From: Pseudomonas tumuqii | GTDB lineage: Bacteria > Pseudomonadota > Gammaproteobacteria > Pseudomonadales > Pseudomonadaceae | NCBI RefSeq assembly: GCF_013184545.1 | Contig: NZ_JAAOJA010000001.1 | Location: 310,001 to 374,000 of the forward strand | Direction: 5' to 3' | Length of the DNA stretch: 64,000 nt | Shown: piece by piece, positions 20,337-28,323 of the stretch | Layout of the letters: every line of letters starts with the position of its first letter | Numbering within the stretch: the first letter of the stretch is position 1 | Made by a program: the position numbers and the translations under genes | Notes under the pieces: model-generated | Seen by the model: only the letters and a program-made list of their open reading frames with translations | Databases searched by the model: none | Told to the model about the DNA's origin: nothing

Positions 20337-20636
20337 TCAGCTAATCAGCCCGCCGAGCAGCCACAGGCCGAAAAACAGCCAGATCAGCCCGACGATGATC
20401 GAGCGGCGCAAGAAAGCGCGTACGGCGGCATAGAGCAACAGCAGGCCGACGATCAGTACCAGAGTGCCAAGCAGCGACGGGGCGATGCCCAGGGCCTTGG
20501 ACATGCCATTGATAAAACCACCGAGCGCATCGCCGAACAAACCGAGGAAGCCGCTCATGGCCTCGACGATAAAACGGATGACCGAGCCGAACGCCTGGCC
20601 GAGCCATTCGAAAAAACCTTCTACCTGCATCTGCAT
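20337..20636 (-). CDS. Small membrane protein, unrecognised
   Basis: I do not recognise this gene. From ATG 20636 (agga just upstream) it encodes 99 residues, beginning MQMQVEGFFEWLGQAFGSVI. It has a Gly/Phe-rich amphipathic first half, a hydrophobic span at about 54-71 (LLGTLVLIVGLLLLYAA), the basic stretch RAFLRRS, then a second span at 80-98 ending LWLLGGLIS. It looks like a two-pass inner-membrane protein. It sits convergent to yfhM, inside the segment that separates yfhM from pbpC. The 336 nt on its upstream side hold only a repeat doublet and a terminator belonging to the next operon. Confidence 0.65.
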   Translation of the reverse strand: MQMQVEGFFEWLGQAFGSVIRFIVEAMSGFLGLFGDALGGFINGMSKALGIAPSLLGTLVLIVGLLLLYAAVRAFLRRSIIVGLIWLFFGLWLLGGLIS

Positions 20637-20755
20637 TGTTCCTGTCAGCCGAGCGCCGGAGGGCCGAGTGGCAGCGATTGCCATCCAGCGCCTGCGCCAA
20701 GGGCCGTTAGTGTGCCATTCCTTGGGCGCATTCGCAGGTGTATTGGGTTGTGGCC

Positions 20756-20820
20756 CCCGGATTTCATCCGGGCTACAAAAGCTTGACTGCGAGCTTCTGC
20801 TGCCCGGATACAGTCCGGGG
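20756..20820. repeat. Paired CCCGGAT palindromes (REP-like family B doublet)
   Basis: Two short palindromes, cccggatttcatccgggctac and cccggatacagtccgggg, lie 27 nt apart. The same kind of unit recurs in pairs at 45267-45320 and 51707-51766. They sit in non-coding DNA upstream of the small membrane protein. Confidence 0.65.
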
Positions 20821-20904
20821 AAAGTCTGCGCCGAATAGGCGGGGTGCGTGCGGTAGGCCGAGTCGGGTCGTGGCCTGTGCCGGAGAAATGGGGCAGTGCG
20901 CTGC

Positions 20905-20942
20905 AAAAAGAAGGGTGCAAGGCCGTGGCGGCGCTTGCACCC
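20905..20942 (-). terminator. Intrinsic terminator of the collagen-like operon
   Basis: On the minus strand a perfect 9-bp stem (gggtgcaag / cttgcaccc) with a 12-nt GC-rich loop is followed directly by ttcttttt. It lies 31 nt past the stop of the small secreted protein gene, so it should end the collagen-like operon message. Confidence 0.85.
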
Positions 20943-20972
20943 TGGTTGCGGGAGCGGCTGTCGCCGCCAGGC

Positions 20973-21275
20973 CTATGGAACGCTGACCAGTGCGGTGACG
21001 TTGATCAGCATGGATTGGCCGACCGACACATAATCCGGCTCGAGCATCGGCGAGCCGAACTCCGCTGTGGCCAGTTGCTCTTCCTCTAACCGGCAGGCTT
21101 CGATGGCGGCTGGTAGCAGGGCGGCTACCGCATCCTCCACGTTGGGCTCGAGGCTGTAGGCTCGGTCGATCGAGGCGTGTGCGTCGGCCAAGTTCGCGTC
21201 GCAATGATTAGCCAGCGCGGGGCCGGCCAGCAGCATTGCCACGACCGGCCAGAGATAAAGCGAAAGCTTGTTCAT
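20973..21275 (-). CDS. Small secreted protein, unrecognised
   Basis: I do not recognise the family. The 100-residue product has a clear Sec signal peptide (MNKLSLYLWPVVAMLLAGPALA, cut before NHCDAN), leaving about 78 residues. These are helical and acidic, with two cysteines (NHCDAN and AIEACRLEEE) that could form a disulfide. The C-terminal part (PDYVSVGQSMLINVTALVSVP) looks beta-rich. A perfect aggaggt site precedes the ATG. It is the second gene of an operon with the collagen-like protein, 22 nt after that gene's stop, and is closed by the terminator at 20905-20942. Co-secretion or partnership with the collagen-like protein is a reasonable inference only. Confidence 0.75.
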   Translation of the reverse strand: MNKLSLYLWPVVAMLLAGPALANHCDANLADAHASIDRAYSLEPNVEDAVAALLPAAIEACRLEEEQLATAEFGSPMLEPDYVSVGQSMLINVTALVSVP

Positions 21276-21297
21276 GACTCATACCTCCTGGGTCGGG

Positions 21298-22293
21298 CTA
21301 GTTGGTGTTCGCGCAGATGGCGTAAGTGGTGATGGTGTGTGAGCCGCCCCCGCTCCTTGTCAGAGTTGCTGTCCAACTCGATTCGGCTGCCGGATAGTTT
21401 TGAAGGATCTGCCAGGAGGCGTTGGTATTACTTATGCCCCCCCCTAAAACCATCTTTGTTCCAGTGCAGGTTGCGGTGCAGGTGATAGTGCCGCTCCCTG
21501 TGCAGTCCATGGATACTCGTTCCCAGGCGGTCAAGCCGGTATCGCCCTGCGGCCCCTCAGGCCCCTCAGGTCCGACTTCGCCCTGCAGCCCTTGCGGTCC
21601 GACTGGCCCGACTTCGCCCTGCAGTCCTTGCGGCCCGACTGGCCCGACTTCGCCCTGCAGTCCTTGCGGCCCGACTGGCCCGACTTCGCCCTGCGGCCCT
21701 TGCGGCCCGACTGGCCCGACTTCGCCCTGCAGTCCTTGCGGCCCGACTGGCCCGACTTCGCCCTGCAGTCCTTGCGGCCCGACTGGCCCGACTTCGCCCT
21801 GCGGCCCTTGCGGTCCGACTGGCCCGACTTCGCCCTGCGGCCCTTGCGGTCCGACTGGCCCGACTTCGCCCTGCGGCCCTTGCGGTCCGACTGGCCCGAC
21901 TTCGCCCTGCGGCCCTTGCGGTCCGACTGGCCCGACTTCGCCCTGCGGCCCTTGCGGTCCGACTGGCCCGACTTCGCCCTGCAGTCCTTGCGGTCCTATT
22001 GGTCCGATCTCGCCCTGGATGCCCTGTTCCCCTGTATCGCCCTTGGTGCCAGGGCAGGCACCGCCGACGCCATGTTCACAATCCCACACCCGCTGCTCGA
22101 GGGCGCCAAGGCCGCCCTTGAGATTGGTCACGACGTGCTCGACGTCGTGATCCGCCAGCGCCGGCGTGCTGAGGCCGAATAGCACCGCCGACAGCAGAGC
22201 GGTAGGTAAAACCGCCAGGGCGCCGCGTAAAGGCCTGCCCGTATCCATTGCTGTCGACTGGTTGTGGTCTGCTGCGGGAGACTTGTATTCCAT
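21298..22293 (-). CDS. Secreted collagen-like repeat protein
   Basis: Predicted exported fibrous protein. The 331 residues comprise a signal sequence (hydrophobic core at about 24-46, cleavage near ALA-DHD), a short helical region with two Cys, a collagen-like Gly-X-Y stretch from about residue 80 to 250, and a C-terminal globular domain with four Cys ([20 protein letters not shown] to the end [10 protein letters not shown]). The Gly-X-Y part is mostly twelve copies of a 12-residue unit GPVGPQG(L/P)QGEV. There is no LPXTG or other anchor, so it may be released or surface-held through its C-terminal domain. The start is ATG 22293 with a cagga site. Confidence 0.88.
   Translation of the reverse strand: MEYKSPAADHNQSTAMDTGRPLRGALAVLPTALLSAVLFGLSTPALADHDVEHVVTNLKGGLGALEQRVWDCEHGVGGACPGTKGDTGEQGIQGEIGPIGPQGLQGEVGPVGPQGPQGEVGPVGPQGPQGEVGPVGPQGPQGEVGPVGPQGPQGEVGPVGPQGPQGEVGPVGPQGLQGEVGPVGPQGLQGEVGPVGPQGPQGEVGPVGPQGLQGEVGPVGPQGLQGEVGPVGPQGLQGEVGPEGPEGPQGDTGLTAWERVSMDCTGSGTITCTATCTGTKMVLGGGISNTNASWQILQNYPAAESSWTATLTRSGGGSHTITTYAICANTN
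21574..22005 (-). repeat. Twelve tandem 36-bp repeats coding for Gly-X-Y units
   Basis: Twelve head-to-tail 36-bp units (432 bp), nearly identical at DNA level, encode the 12-residue collagen unit. The main differences are a cag/cgg change (Leu or Pro at position 8), single silent changes, and Ile for Val in the N-terminal-most unit. Units are in frame, so copy-number change would alter protein length without a frameshift. The GC-rich repeat also keeps opposite-strand frames open by chance. Confidence 0.95.
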
Positions 22294-22741
22294 GATTGTT
22301 GTCCTGCCCGGTAAAAGAGCGCTCCTCTCCTACTAGTCAGACCAGTCCGCGCTGTGCTCCCTGTGTGGGGCCTGGCTGGCCCCCAAGATGCAAGCCTCGA
22401 TCCCCGGGGCTTGCATTTTTCGCGGTATCCTTTGGTCGCTGGCTTGGAGTCATGAGGCTAAGGTTGAGGCCAATGTATTGGTGGCTACTGAATCAGAAGA
22501 ACGGCCCACTTCATCTGATGTCAGTTTGATATGGGTGTAGCTCTGCGCCGATACGCTGTAAAGCTGGTGAAACAGTTCTTTGGGGACTTCCGACAATATT
22601 CCGACGATCGGCTGTTATTGGTTGGTTAATAATCAATTGGCAAGTATTTAGCGCCAAATAAATGGCTTTATTCGGTTTCTACTGTGTCGCTGTTGTATTA
22701 ATAGAAGTCATTTAATTTCATGCGGTTAGGAGATTTATCGG
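22294..22741. other. AT-rich divergent intergenic region between the collagen-like gene and pbpC
   Basis: These 448 bases separate two divergent starts and must hold both promoters. The right half (about 22560-22735) is visibly AT-rich compared with the rest of the window. I see a plus-strand terminator-like hairpin at 22388-22420 but no convincing open reading frame. A taggaga ribosome site for pbpC lies at about 22727-22733. A TTGGCA near 22638, with an AT-rich hexamer 16 bp on, is only a weak pbpC promoter candidate. Confidence 0.6.
22388..22420 (+). terminator. Orphan intrinsic terminator on the plus strand
   Basis: The stem atgcaagcc / ggcttgcat (9 bp) with a 10-nt loop is followed by a T-run on the plus strand. 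No annotated plus-strand gene ends nearby: yfhM stops 2.2 kb upstream, and the intervening genes are on the other strand. It may end a small RNA or shield pbpC from upstream read-through. Confidence 0.65.
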
Positions 22742-25099
22742 GTGTTCGAAGGTGGCCGAAAAGCACTGTTCGCTTGGATACGTCGCCGGAGTGGGGTTGT
22801 ATCGCTGCCGATACTGTTTTTGTTGCTTCTGTTCGTCGCCGACCGCCTGTTCCCCCTGCCGTTGCCGGAAGACGATCTGGCGCGGGTGGTGCTGGCCGAG
22901 GACGGCACGCCGTTGTGGCGCTTCGCCGATCAGGACGGGGTGTGGCGCTATCCGGTCGCCCCCAGTGAGGTCTCGCCCTATTACCTCGAGGCGCTGCTGA
23001 CCTACGAGGATCGCTGGTTCTATCGGCATCCCGGGGTCAATCCGCTGGCCCTGGCGCGTGCGGCCTGGCAGAACCTCAGTGGCGGGCGGCGGGTCTCCGG
23101 CGGCAGCACCCTGTCGATGCAGGTGGCGCGGCTGCTCGATCCGCATGCGCGCAGTTACGCCGGCAAGCTCAAGCAGGTGTGGCGCACCGCGCAGTTGGAG
23201 TGGCATCTGTCCAAGGACGAGATCCTCGGCCTCTACCTCAACCGTGCGCCCTTCGGCGGCACCCTGCAGGGGGTGGCTGCGGCCAGTTGGGCGTATCTGG
23301 GCAAACCGCCGAGCCAGCTGACCCGCGCCGAGGCGGCGTTGCTGGCGGTGTTGCCGCAGGCGCCCAGCCGTCTGCGCCCGGACCGTCATGCTGAGCGCGC
23401 CCAGGCGGCGCGGGACAAGGTGCTCAGGCGCCTGGCCAGCTTCGAAGTCTGGCCGCAGGCGGCGATCGCGGATGCCCTGGAGGAACCGGTACTCCTGGCG
23501 CCGCGTCAGGAACCCCGCCTGGCGCCGTTGCTGGCGCGGCGGCTGAACCGGCCCGGCAGCCCGCCGCTGATTCGCACCACCCTGGATGCGGCGCTGCAGC
23601 GGCGCCTGGAAGACCTGCTGCTGGGCTGGCGCGCCCGCTTGCCGGAGCGCACCTCGGCGGCGATCCTGGTGGTCGAGCAGCCGAGCATGGCGGTGCGTGC
23701 CTACCTCGGCTCGGTGGATATCGGCGATACCAAGCGCTTCGGCCATGTCGACATGATCAGTGCCCTGCGCTCGCCCGGCTCGACGCTCAAGCCCTTCCTT
23801 TATGGCATGGCCCTGGATGACGGCCTGATTCATTCCGAGTCCTTGCTGCAAGATGTGCCGCGGCGTTACGGCGATTACCGTCCGGGCAACTTCGCCGCCG
23901 GTTTCAGCGGCGCGGTGTCGGTCAGCGAGGCGCTGGCGCGCTCGCTCAACCTGCCGGCGGTACAACTGCTGGAGGCCTACGGGCCGAAGCGCTTCGCCGG
24001 CGAACTGCGCAGCGCCGGGGTGCCCCTGGCCTTGCCGCCGCTGGCCGAGCCGAATCTGGCGCTGATCCTTGGCGGCGCCGGCAGCCGCCTGGAGGAACTG
24101 GTCAGCGGCTACAGCGCCTTCGCCCGTGGCGGCAAGGCGGCGCGCCTGCGTTTCCAACCTGAAGACGGGATGCATGAGCGGCGCCTGCTGTCGCCCGGCG
24201 CGGCCTGGATCGTGCGGCGCATTCTCAGTGGTCAGGCTCGCCCGGACCGCGACCCGCGCGCGCAGCTGCTGCAGCGGCCGAGCCTGGCCTGGAAGACCGG
24301 CACCAGCTACGGTTTTCGCGATGCCTGGGCGATCGGCGTGGCGCCGCGCTATGTCATCGGCATCTGGATCGGCCGACCGGACGGCACGCCGGTGCCCGGT
24401 CAGTTCGGCCTGGCCTCGGCCGCACCCTTGCTGCTGCAAGTGCACGACCTCTTGAGCAACCGCGACAGCCAGCGCGGCCTCGGCGTGCCGGCCGATCCGC
24501 AACCGGCGGCGGTCGGCGTGGCGGCGATCTGCTGGCCGCTGGGCCAGCCACTGGCCAAGGCCGACCCCAACTGCCGCCGCCAGCGATTCGCCTGGACCCT
24601 GCACGGCACCACGCCACCGACCCTGCAGGCGCTCGATCAGCCGCTCGGCTTGGGCCTGCGCGAACCGCTGTGGCTGAGCGCCGCGGGGCTGCGGGTCGCG
24701 GCCAATTGCCCGGAGGCCGAGGCACACGAGTTGCTGCTGTGGCCGGCCGCCCTGGAACCCTGGCTGCCGCGTGCCGAGCGGCGCAGCGCGCGCCTGCCGG
24801 CCAGCGACCCGGCTTGCCCGCCGCACGGGACAACGCTGGCCGCGCCGCTGTCGATTGTCGGGGTGCGCCAGGGCGACCGCCTGCGCCGCCCGGCGGGCAG
24901 TGCCGAGCCGCTGCGTCTGCGCCTTTCCGCCCTCGGCGGCGCGGGCCGGCGCTGGTGGTTCGTCAATGGCCAGCCGCTGGGCGAGACCGCGGCCGCGGCC
25001 GACTTCAACCACGCCTTCAGCCGCAGTGGCCGCTACCAGCTCAGCGTGCTGGACCAGAGCGGCCAGACCGCGCGCCTGGAATTCAGTGTGGGTGACTAG
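22742..25099 (+). CDS. pbpC: Penicillin-binding protein 1C (bifunctional glycosyltransferase/transpeptidase)
   Basis: An inner-membrane peptidoglycan synthase of class A. GTG 22742 is chosen because a taggaga site sits just upstream. The 785-residue product has one N-terminal TM (about 19-36), a glycosyltransferase domain with catalytic E89 in YEDRWFYRHPG and the GGSTLSMQ motif, and a transpeptidase domain with S347-TLK, SLN and K518-TG. It ends in the PBP1C-specific C-terminal domain (from about 690, WWFVNGQPLG style). All catalytic motifs are intact. In enterobacteria pbpC directly follows yfhM; here both are present but separated. Confidence 0.95.
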   Translation: MFEGGRKALFAWIRRRSGVVSLPILFLLLLFVADRLFPLPLPEDDLARVVLAEDGTPLWRFADQDGVWRYPVAPSEVSPYYLEALLTYEDRWFYRHPGVNPLALARAAWQNLSGGRRVSGGSTLSMQVARLLDPHARSYAGKLKQVWRTAQLEWHLSKDEILGLYLNRAPFGGTLQGVAAASWAYLGKPPSQLTRAEAALLAVLPQAPSRLRPDRHAERAQAARDKVLRRLASFEVWPQAAIADALEEPVLLAPRQEPRLAPLLARRLNRPGSPPLIRTTLDAALQRRLEDLLLGWRARLPERTSAAILVVEQPSMAVRAYLGSVDIGDTKRFGHVDMISALRSPGSTLKPFLYGMALDDGLIHSESLLQDVPRRYGDYRPGNFAAGFSGAVSVSEALARSLNLPAVQLLEAYGPKRFAGELRSAGVPLALPPLAEPNLALILGGAGSRLEELVSGYSAFARGGKAARLRFQPEDGMHERRLLSPGAAWIVRRILSGQARPDRDPRAQLLQRPSLAWKTGTSYGFRDAWAIGVAPRYVIGIWIGRPDGTPVPGQFGLASAAPLLLQVHDLLSNRDSQRGLGVPADPQPAAVGVAAICWPLGQPLAKADPNCRRQRFAWTLHGTTPPTLQALDQPLGLGLREPLWLSAAGLRVAANCPEAEAHELLLWPAALEPWLPRAERRSARLPASDPACPPHGTTLAAPLSIVGVRQGDRLRRPAGSAEPLRLRLSALGGAGRRWWFVNGQPLGETAAAADFNHAFSRSGRYQLSVLDQSGQTARLEFSVGD

Positions 25100-25156
25100 C
25101 GACCTGACGCGTCCTCCGCCTTGCTGAGCTATCTTCAATCCCCATAGGCTGGCACG

Positions 25157-27016
25157 ATGCTATTAAAGGCCTGTGGCTATGGGGAGTTGGCTTTGCCGGA
25201 TAAGTTCGCGATTGCGGGTCTCTTGGCCTGCCTGCGTCTGCTGGCCTGCATCCTGGTGCTGGTCAGCCCCATGGCGGCTGCCGGGCCGCAGGTGTTGCGG
25301 GTCGATGGCAGCCAGTCGGCCATCGAATTGCAGCCCTACATCCGCTATCTGCGCGACCCGAGCCGCAGCCTGCAGATCGAACAGGTTGTGCAGCAGGTCG
25401 AGCAGTTCCTTCCGGCCAGTGAACGCCGCGATCTGAATTTCGGCTATACCCATGATCATCTCTGGCTGAGCTTCGACCTGGTTTCCACGGCAGACGAGCT
25501 CAGCGATTGGCTGATCGAGATGAGCTACGCCTCGCTCGACCGGGTCAGCCTCTACAGCGTCGGCGCGGACGGCATACAGGTTCAGCATTCTGGCGACACC
25601 CTGGCCTACGGCGAGCGCAGCATCGGTCACCGCAACCCGCTGTTTGCCCTGCGTCTGGCGCCCGGCGAACAGCGCAGGCTGTTTATCCGCGCCCACTCCG
25701 CGGGCAGCCTGACCCTGGGTAGCCGGTTATGGTCGGCGGCGGACTTCCAGCAATACAGCCAGAAGGGCTATGTGGTGCTGGCCCTGTATTTCGGCGCGTT
25801 GCTGGCACTGGGCAGCTATAACCTGTTGCTGTTCGCGGTATTGCGCGAGCGCTCGTTCATTCTGTATGTGTGTTTTGTCGCCAGTTTCGGGGTCGGTGCA
25901 TTGGCCATCAACGGCCTGGGCGCGCAATACCTGTGGCCTGACCTGGGCACGCTGGGCAATCGGCTGCTACCTCTTGCTCTTAGCCTGGCGGCCACCCTTG
26001 GGGTGCTGTTTGCCCGGGCATTTTTGTCTACCGCGCGGCGCGCACCAAGACTCGACCGTTGCCTGTGCGTGTGGGCCTGCCTGGCGGCACTGGCGACCCT
26101 GGCCACGCTGGCGATCGAGGTGCAGCGAGCGCTGCAGTTGATGTCCATCGTCGGCCTGATCACCACTGTGGTGCTGCTGGTCAGCGGGTTGATCTGTGTG
26201 GCCAGGCGAGTACCGGGAGCGCGGATCTTCGTGCTGGCCTGGCTGGCGTTGCTGATCGGCGGCACCCTGCTGGCGCTGCGTAACTTCGGCCTGATCCCGT
26301 CCAACTTCGTCACCGTCAACGCCATGCAGATTGGCTCGGCCATGGAGATGCTGTTGCTCTCGCTGGGGCTGGCGGCGCGCTTCAATCAGCTCAAGCGGCT
26401 GCAGGCAGAGGCGCAGAAGCAGGCGCTGGCCGCCGCGCTCCAGCAGGAAAAGGTGCTGGAACAGCGGGTAGCCGAACGCACCGAAGCGCTGGCCGAAGCC
26501 AATGCCCGGCTGGAAGCGCAGGCCATGCAGGATCCGCTGACCGGGCTGGCCAACCGGACCGCCCTGGCAAGCCATATGCAGCAGGCCATGTCGCGCGCCA
26601 GGCGGCGCGGCGAACTGCTGGCGCTGGTGTTGATCGATCTGGATGGCTTCAAGGACATCAATGACGAGTGGGGGCATGCGGTCGGGGATCGGGTGTTGAT
26701 CGAGGTTGCCGCGCGGCTGCAGGCGTTTGCCCGGGGTAGCGATCTGGTCGCCCGCCTGGGCGGCGATGAATTCATTCTGCTCAGCGAAGGCATCCTTGAT
26801 CGGCAGGAAGTCCTGGGACTGGCGGAACGCCTGTTGCACGTCATCAGTTTGCCGGTGACGCTGCAGCAGCAAAGTGTCAGCGTTGGCGCGAGCATCGGCA
26901 TCAGTTTCAGCGACGGGATCGAGCCGGATATCGAAACCCTGATGCGTCAGGCCGATCAGGCCATGTATCAGCGCAAACGCAGTGGCAAGCAGGGAGTGGT
27001 GCTGTATTCGTCGTGA
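25157..27016 (+). CDS. Membrane diguanylate cyclase with 7TMR-DISM sensor
   Basis: Predicted sensor that makes c-di-GMP. The 619 residues show a signal peptide/TM at about 18-42, an extracytoplasmic DISM beta domain (about 45-195), seven hydrophobic spans from about 200 to 395, a coiled coil (KRLQAEAQKQ to AEANARLEAQ), and a GGDEF domain. The active site is GGDEF at 535-539, and an I-site RGSD precedes it at the correct spacing. The catalytic signature is complete, so it should be active and product-inhibited. The ATG at 25157 lacks a good ribosome site, so the true start may be slightly different. It is convergent with the next cyclase, 23 nt away. Confidence 0.9.
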   Translation: MLLKACGYGELALPDKFAIAGLLACLRLLACILVLVSPMAAAGPQVLRVDGSQSAIELQPYIRYLRDPSRSLQIEQVVQQVEQFLPASERRDLNFGYTHDHLWLSFDLVSTADELSDWLIEMSYASLDRVSLYSVGADGIQVQHSGDTLAYGERSIGHRNPLFALRLAPGEQRRLFIRAHSAGSLTLGSRLWSAADFQQYSQKGYVVLALYFGALLALGSYNLLLFAVLRERSFILYVCFVASFGVGALAINGLGAQYLWPDLGTLGNRLLPLALSLAATLGVLFARAFLSTARRAPRLDRCLCVWACLAALATLATLAIEVQRALQLMSIVGLITTVVLLVSGLICVARRVPGARIFVLAWLALLIGGTLLALRNFGLIPSNFVTVNAMQIGSAMEMLLLSLGLAARFNQLKRLQAEAQKQALAAALQQEKVLEQRVAERTEALAEANARLEAQAMQDPLTGLANRTALASHMQQAMSRARRRGELLALVLIDLDGFKDINDEWGHAVGDRVLIEVAARLQAFARGSDLVARLGGDEFILLSEGILDRQEVLGLAERLLHVISLPVTLQQQSVSVGASIGISFSDGIEPDIETLMRQADQAMYQRKRSGKQGVVLYSS

Positions 27017-27039
27017 GTTGGCGGCTCGCCCGGCAGGCA

Positions 27040-28164
27040 TCAGGCCAGTTCGAGCCGATTGCGGCCCCTGGCCTTGGCCCGATAGAGGGCATCGTCGACC
27101 CGTTTGTAGAAGGTTTCCGCCGAGTCGTCGCAGAGTGGCAGGAAGTGGCCGATGCCGAGGCTGCAGGTCAGTGGCAGCTGCTGCACCTGCGCCTGTACCT
27201 GCAACGGCTGCGCGGCCAGCGAGGCGCGAAAGCCCTCGGCCAGCGGGATGGCCTGCTCCAGCGGGGTATCGGGCATCAGCACGGCGAATTCCTCGCCACC
27301 CAGGCGCAGGAGGATATCGCTGTCGCGGCGGAATACCTGGCGCATGCGTTCGGCGAAGGCTTGCAGGCCGAGGTCGCCGGTGCGGTGGCCGTACTGGTCG
27401 TTGACCTTCTTGAAGTGATCGATATCCAGCAGCACCAGGGTCAGCTGGCCGTTTTGTCGGCGCGCGTTGGCCAGCCAGGCGGGCAGCAGGGCGTTGAACT
27501 GATAACGATTACCCAGTTCGGTCAGGGCATCGGTGCGACTCAGTCGGTCCAGCTGTTCGCCGTGCAGCAGCAGGCGCAGTTCGCGTTCCAGGCCGATACG
27601 GTACTCGCGGTTCCAGCGATAGAGGAACAGGCCCAGATAACCCAGGTAGACCACCAATGCCACGGATTCGCCGATATCGCCGATGCCCAGGTGGAACTTG
27701 ACCGCGGTACTGGGCAGGTAGGTCAGCAGGATCGCCAGCGTGCACCGGCCCATGCGCATCGGGAAGGTAAACGCCAGGGCGGTGGCGAACACCACCGCGC
27801 TGAGCATGGTCAGCAGGTGCGAGGCAGCTATCTCGGGGTGCAGCTGCAGGGTCGCCAGCATCAGGCCCCAGGTCATCGACTGGAGGAGGATGGCGAGCCA
27901 GTGCAAATCCAGCCAGCGCTGCAGTTGCGTCGAGTCGAGCTGTGCGGATGGGCGATGGCGACTGCGCAGGGCGAAGAACACCAGCAACAACAGGCTGCCA
28001 CCGCCCCACGCCCAGAGGTTGTCCCAGGGTGCGCTGCTGGTGAACCAGAGCAGACCCCAGGCGAGCAGGTAGTAATAGCCGGCAAACCTGGAGCGGACAT
28101 GGGTATCGCTTGCCTCCCGCCACAAGCTGAGGCGGGTGCTGGGGGCCGCAGACTCAGGCTTCAT
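27040..28164 (-). CDS. Membrane GGDEF diguanylate cyclase (paralogue 1 of a tandem pair)
   Basis: Predicted c-di-GMP synthase. The 374-residue product has a short cytoplasmic start (LWREASDTHVRSRFAGYYY), about six hydrophobic spans up to residue 195, and a GGDEF domain with LVLLDIDHFKKVNDQYGH, the I-site RDSD and the active site GGEEF five residues later. It closely resembles the neighbouring gene at 28324-29445 over its whole length, including the unusual N-terminal LWREA motif and the C-terminal AETFYKRVDDALYRAK. The membrane part is MASE-like but I cannot assign it to a named MASE class. Input signal unknown. Confidence 0.9.
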   Translation of the reverse strand: MKPESAAPSTRLSLWREASDTHVRSRFAGYYYLLAWGLLWFTSSAPWDNLWAWGGGSLLLLVFFALRSRHRPSAQLDSTQLQRWLDLHWLAILLQSMTWGLMLATLQLHPEIAASHLLTMLSAVVFATALAFTFPMRMGRCTLAILLTYLPSTAVKFHLGIGDIGESVALVVYLGYLGLFLYRWNREYRIGLERELRLLLHGEQLDRLSRTDALTELGNRYQFNALLPAWLANARRQNGQLTLVLLDIDHFKKVNDQYGHRTGDLGLQAFAERMRQVFRRDSDILLRLGGEEFAVLMPDTPLEQAIPLAEGFRASLAAQPLQVQAQVQQLPLTCSLGIGHFLPLCDDSAETFYKRVDDALYRAKARGRNRLELA

Positions 28165-28323
28165 CGGCGCCGTACTCGGAGAGTTACAAGTTTCAGCCTA
28201 GTCGAGCGATGGCTATTTGCCTTTGCCGGTTCGCTGGCCGCTGCGCCGGGCAACACGGTCGATGATTGGCCGGCAGTTATCGTGCGAAAACCGAGAGGTT
28301 GTGGCGCCGCAGCAAGCAGGTCG

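Noticed and set aside
21422..22182. Long plus-strand open frames across the collagen repeat
   Set aside because: They are the mirror of a 36-bp GC-rich repeat, made of simple repeated peptides (Pro/Cys or Trp/Asp rich) with no ribosome site. The minus-strand collagen frame has the signal peptide, folded C-terminus and good start.
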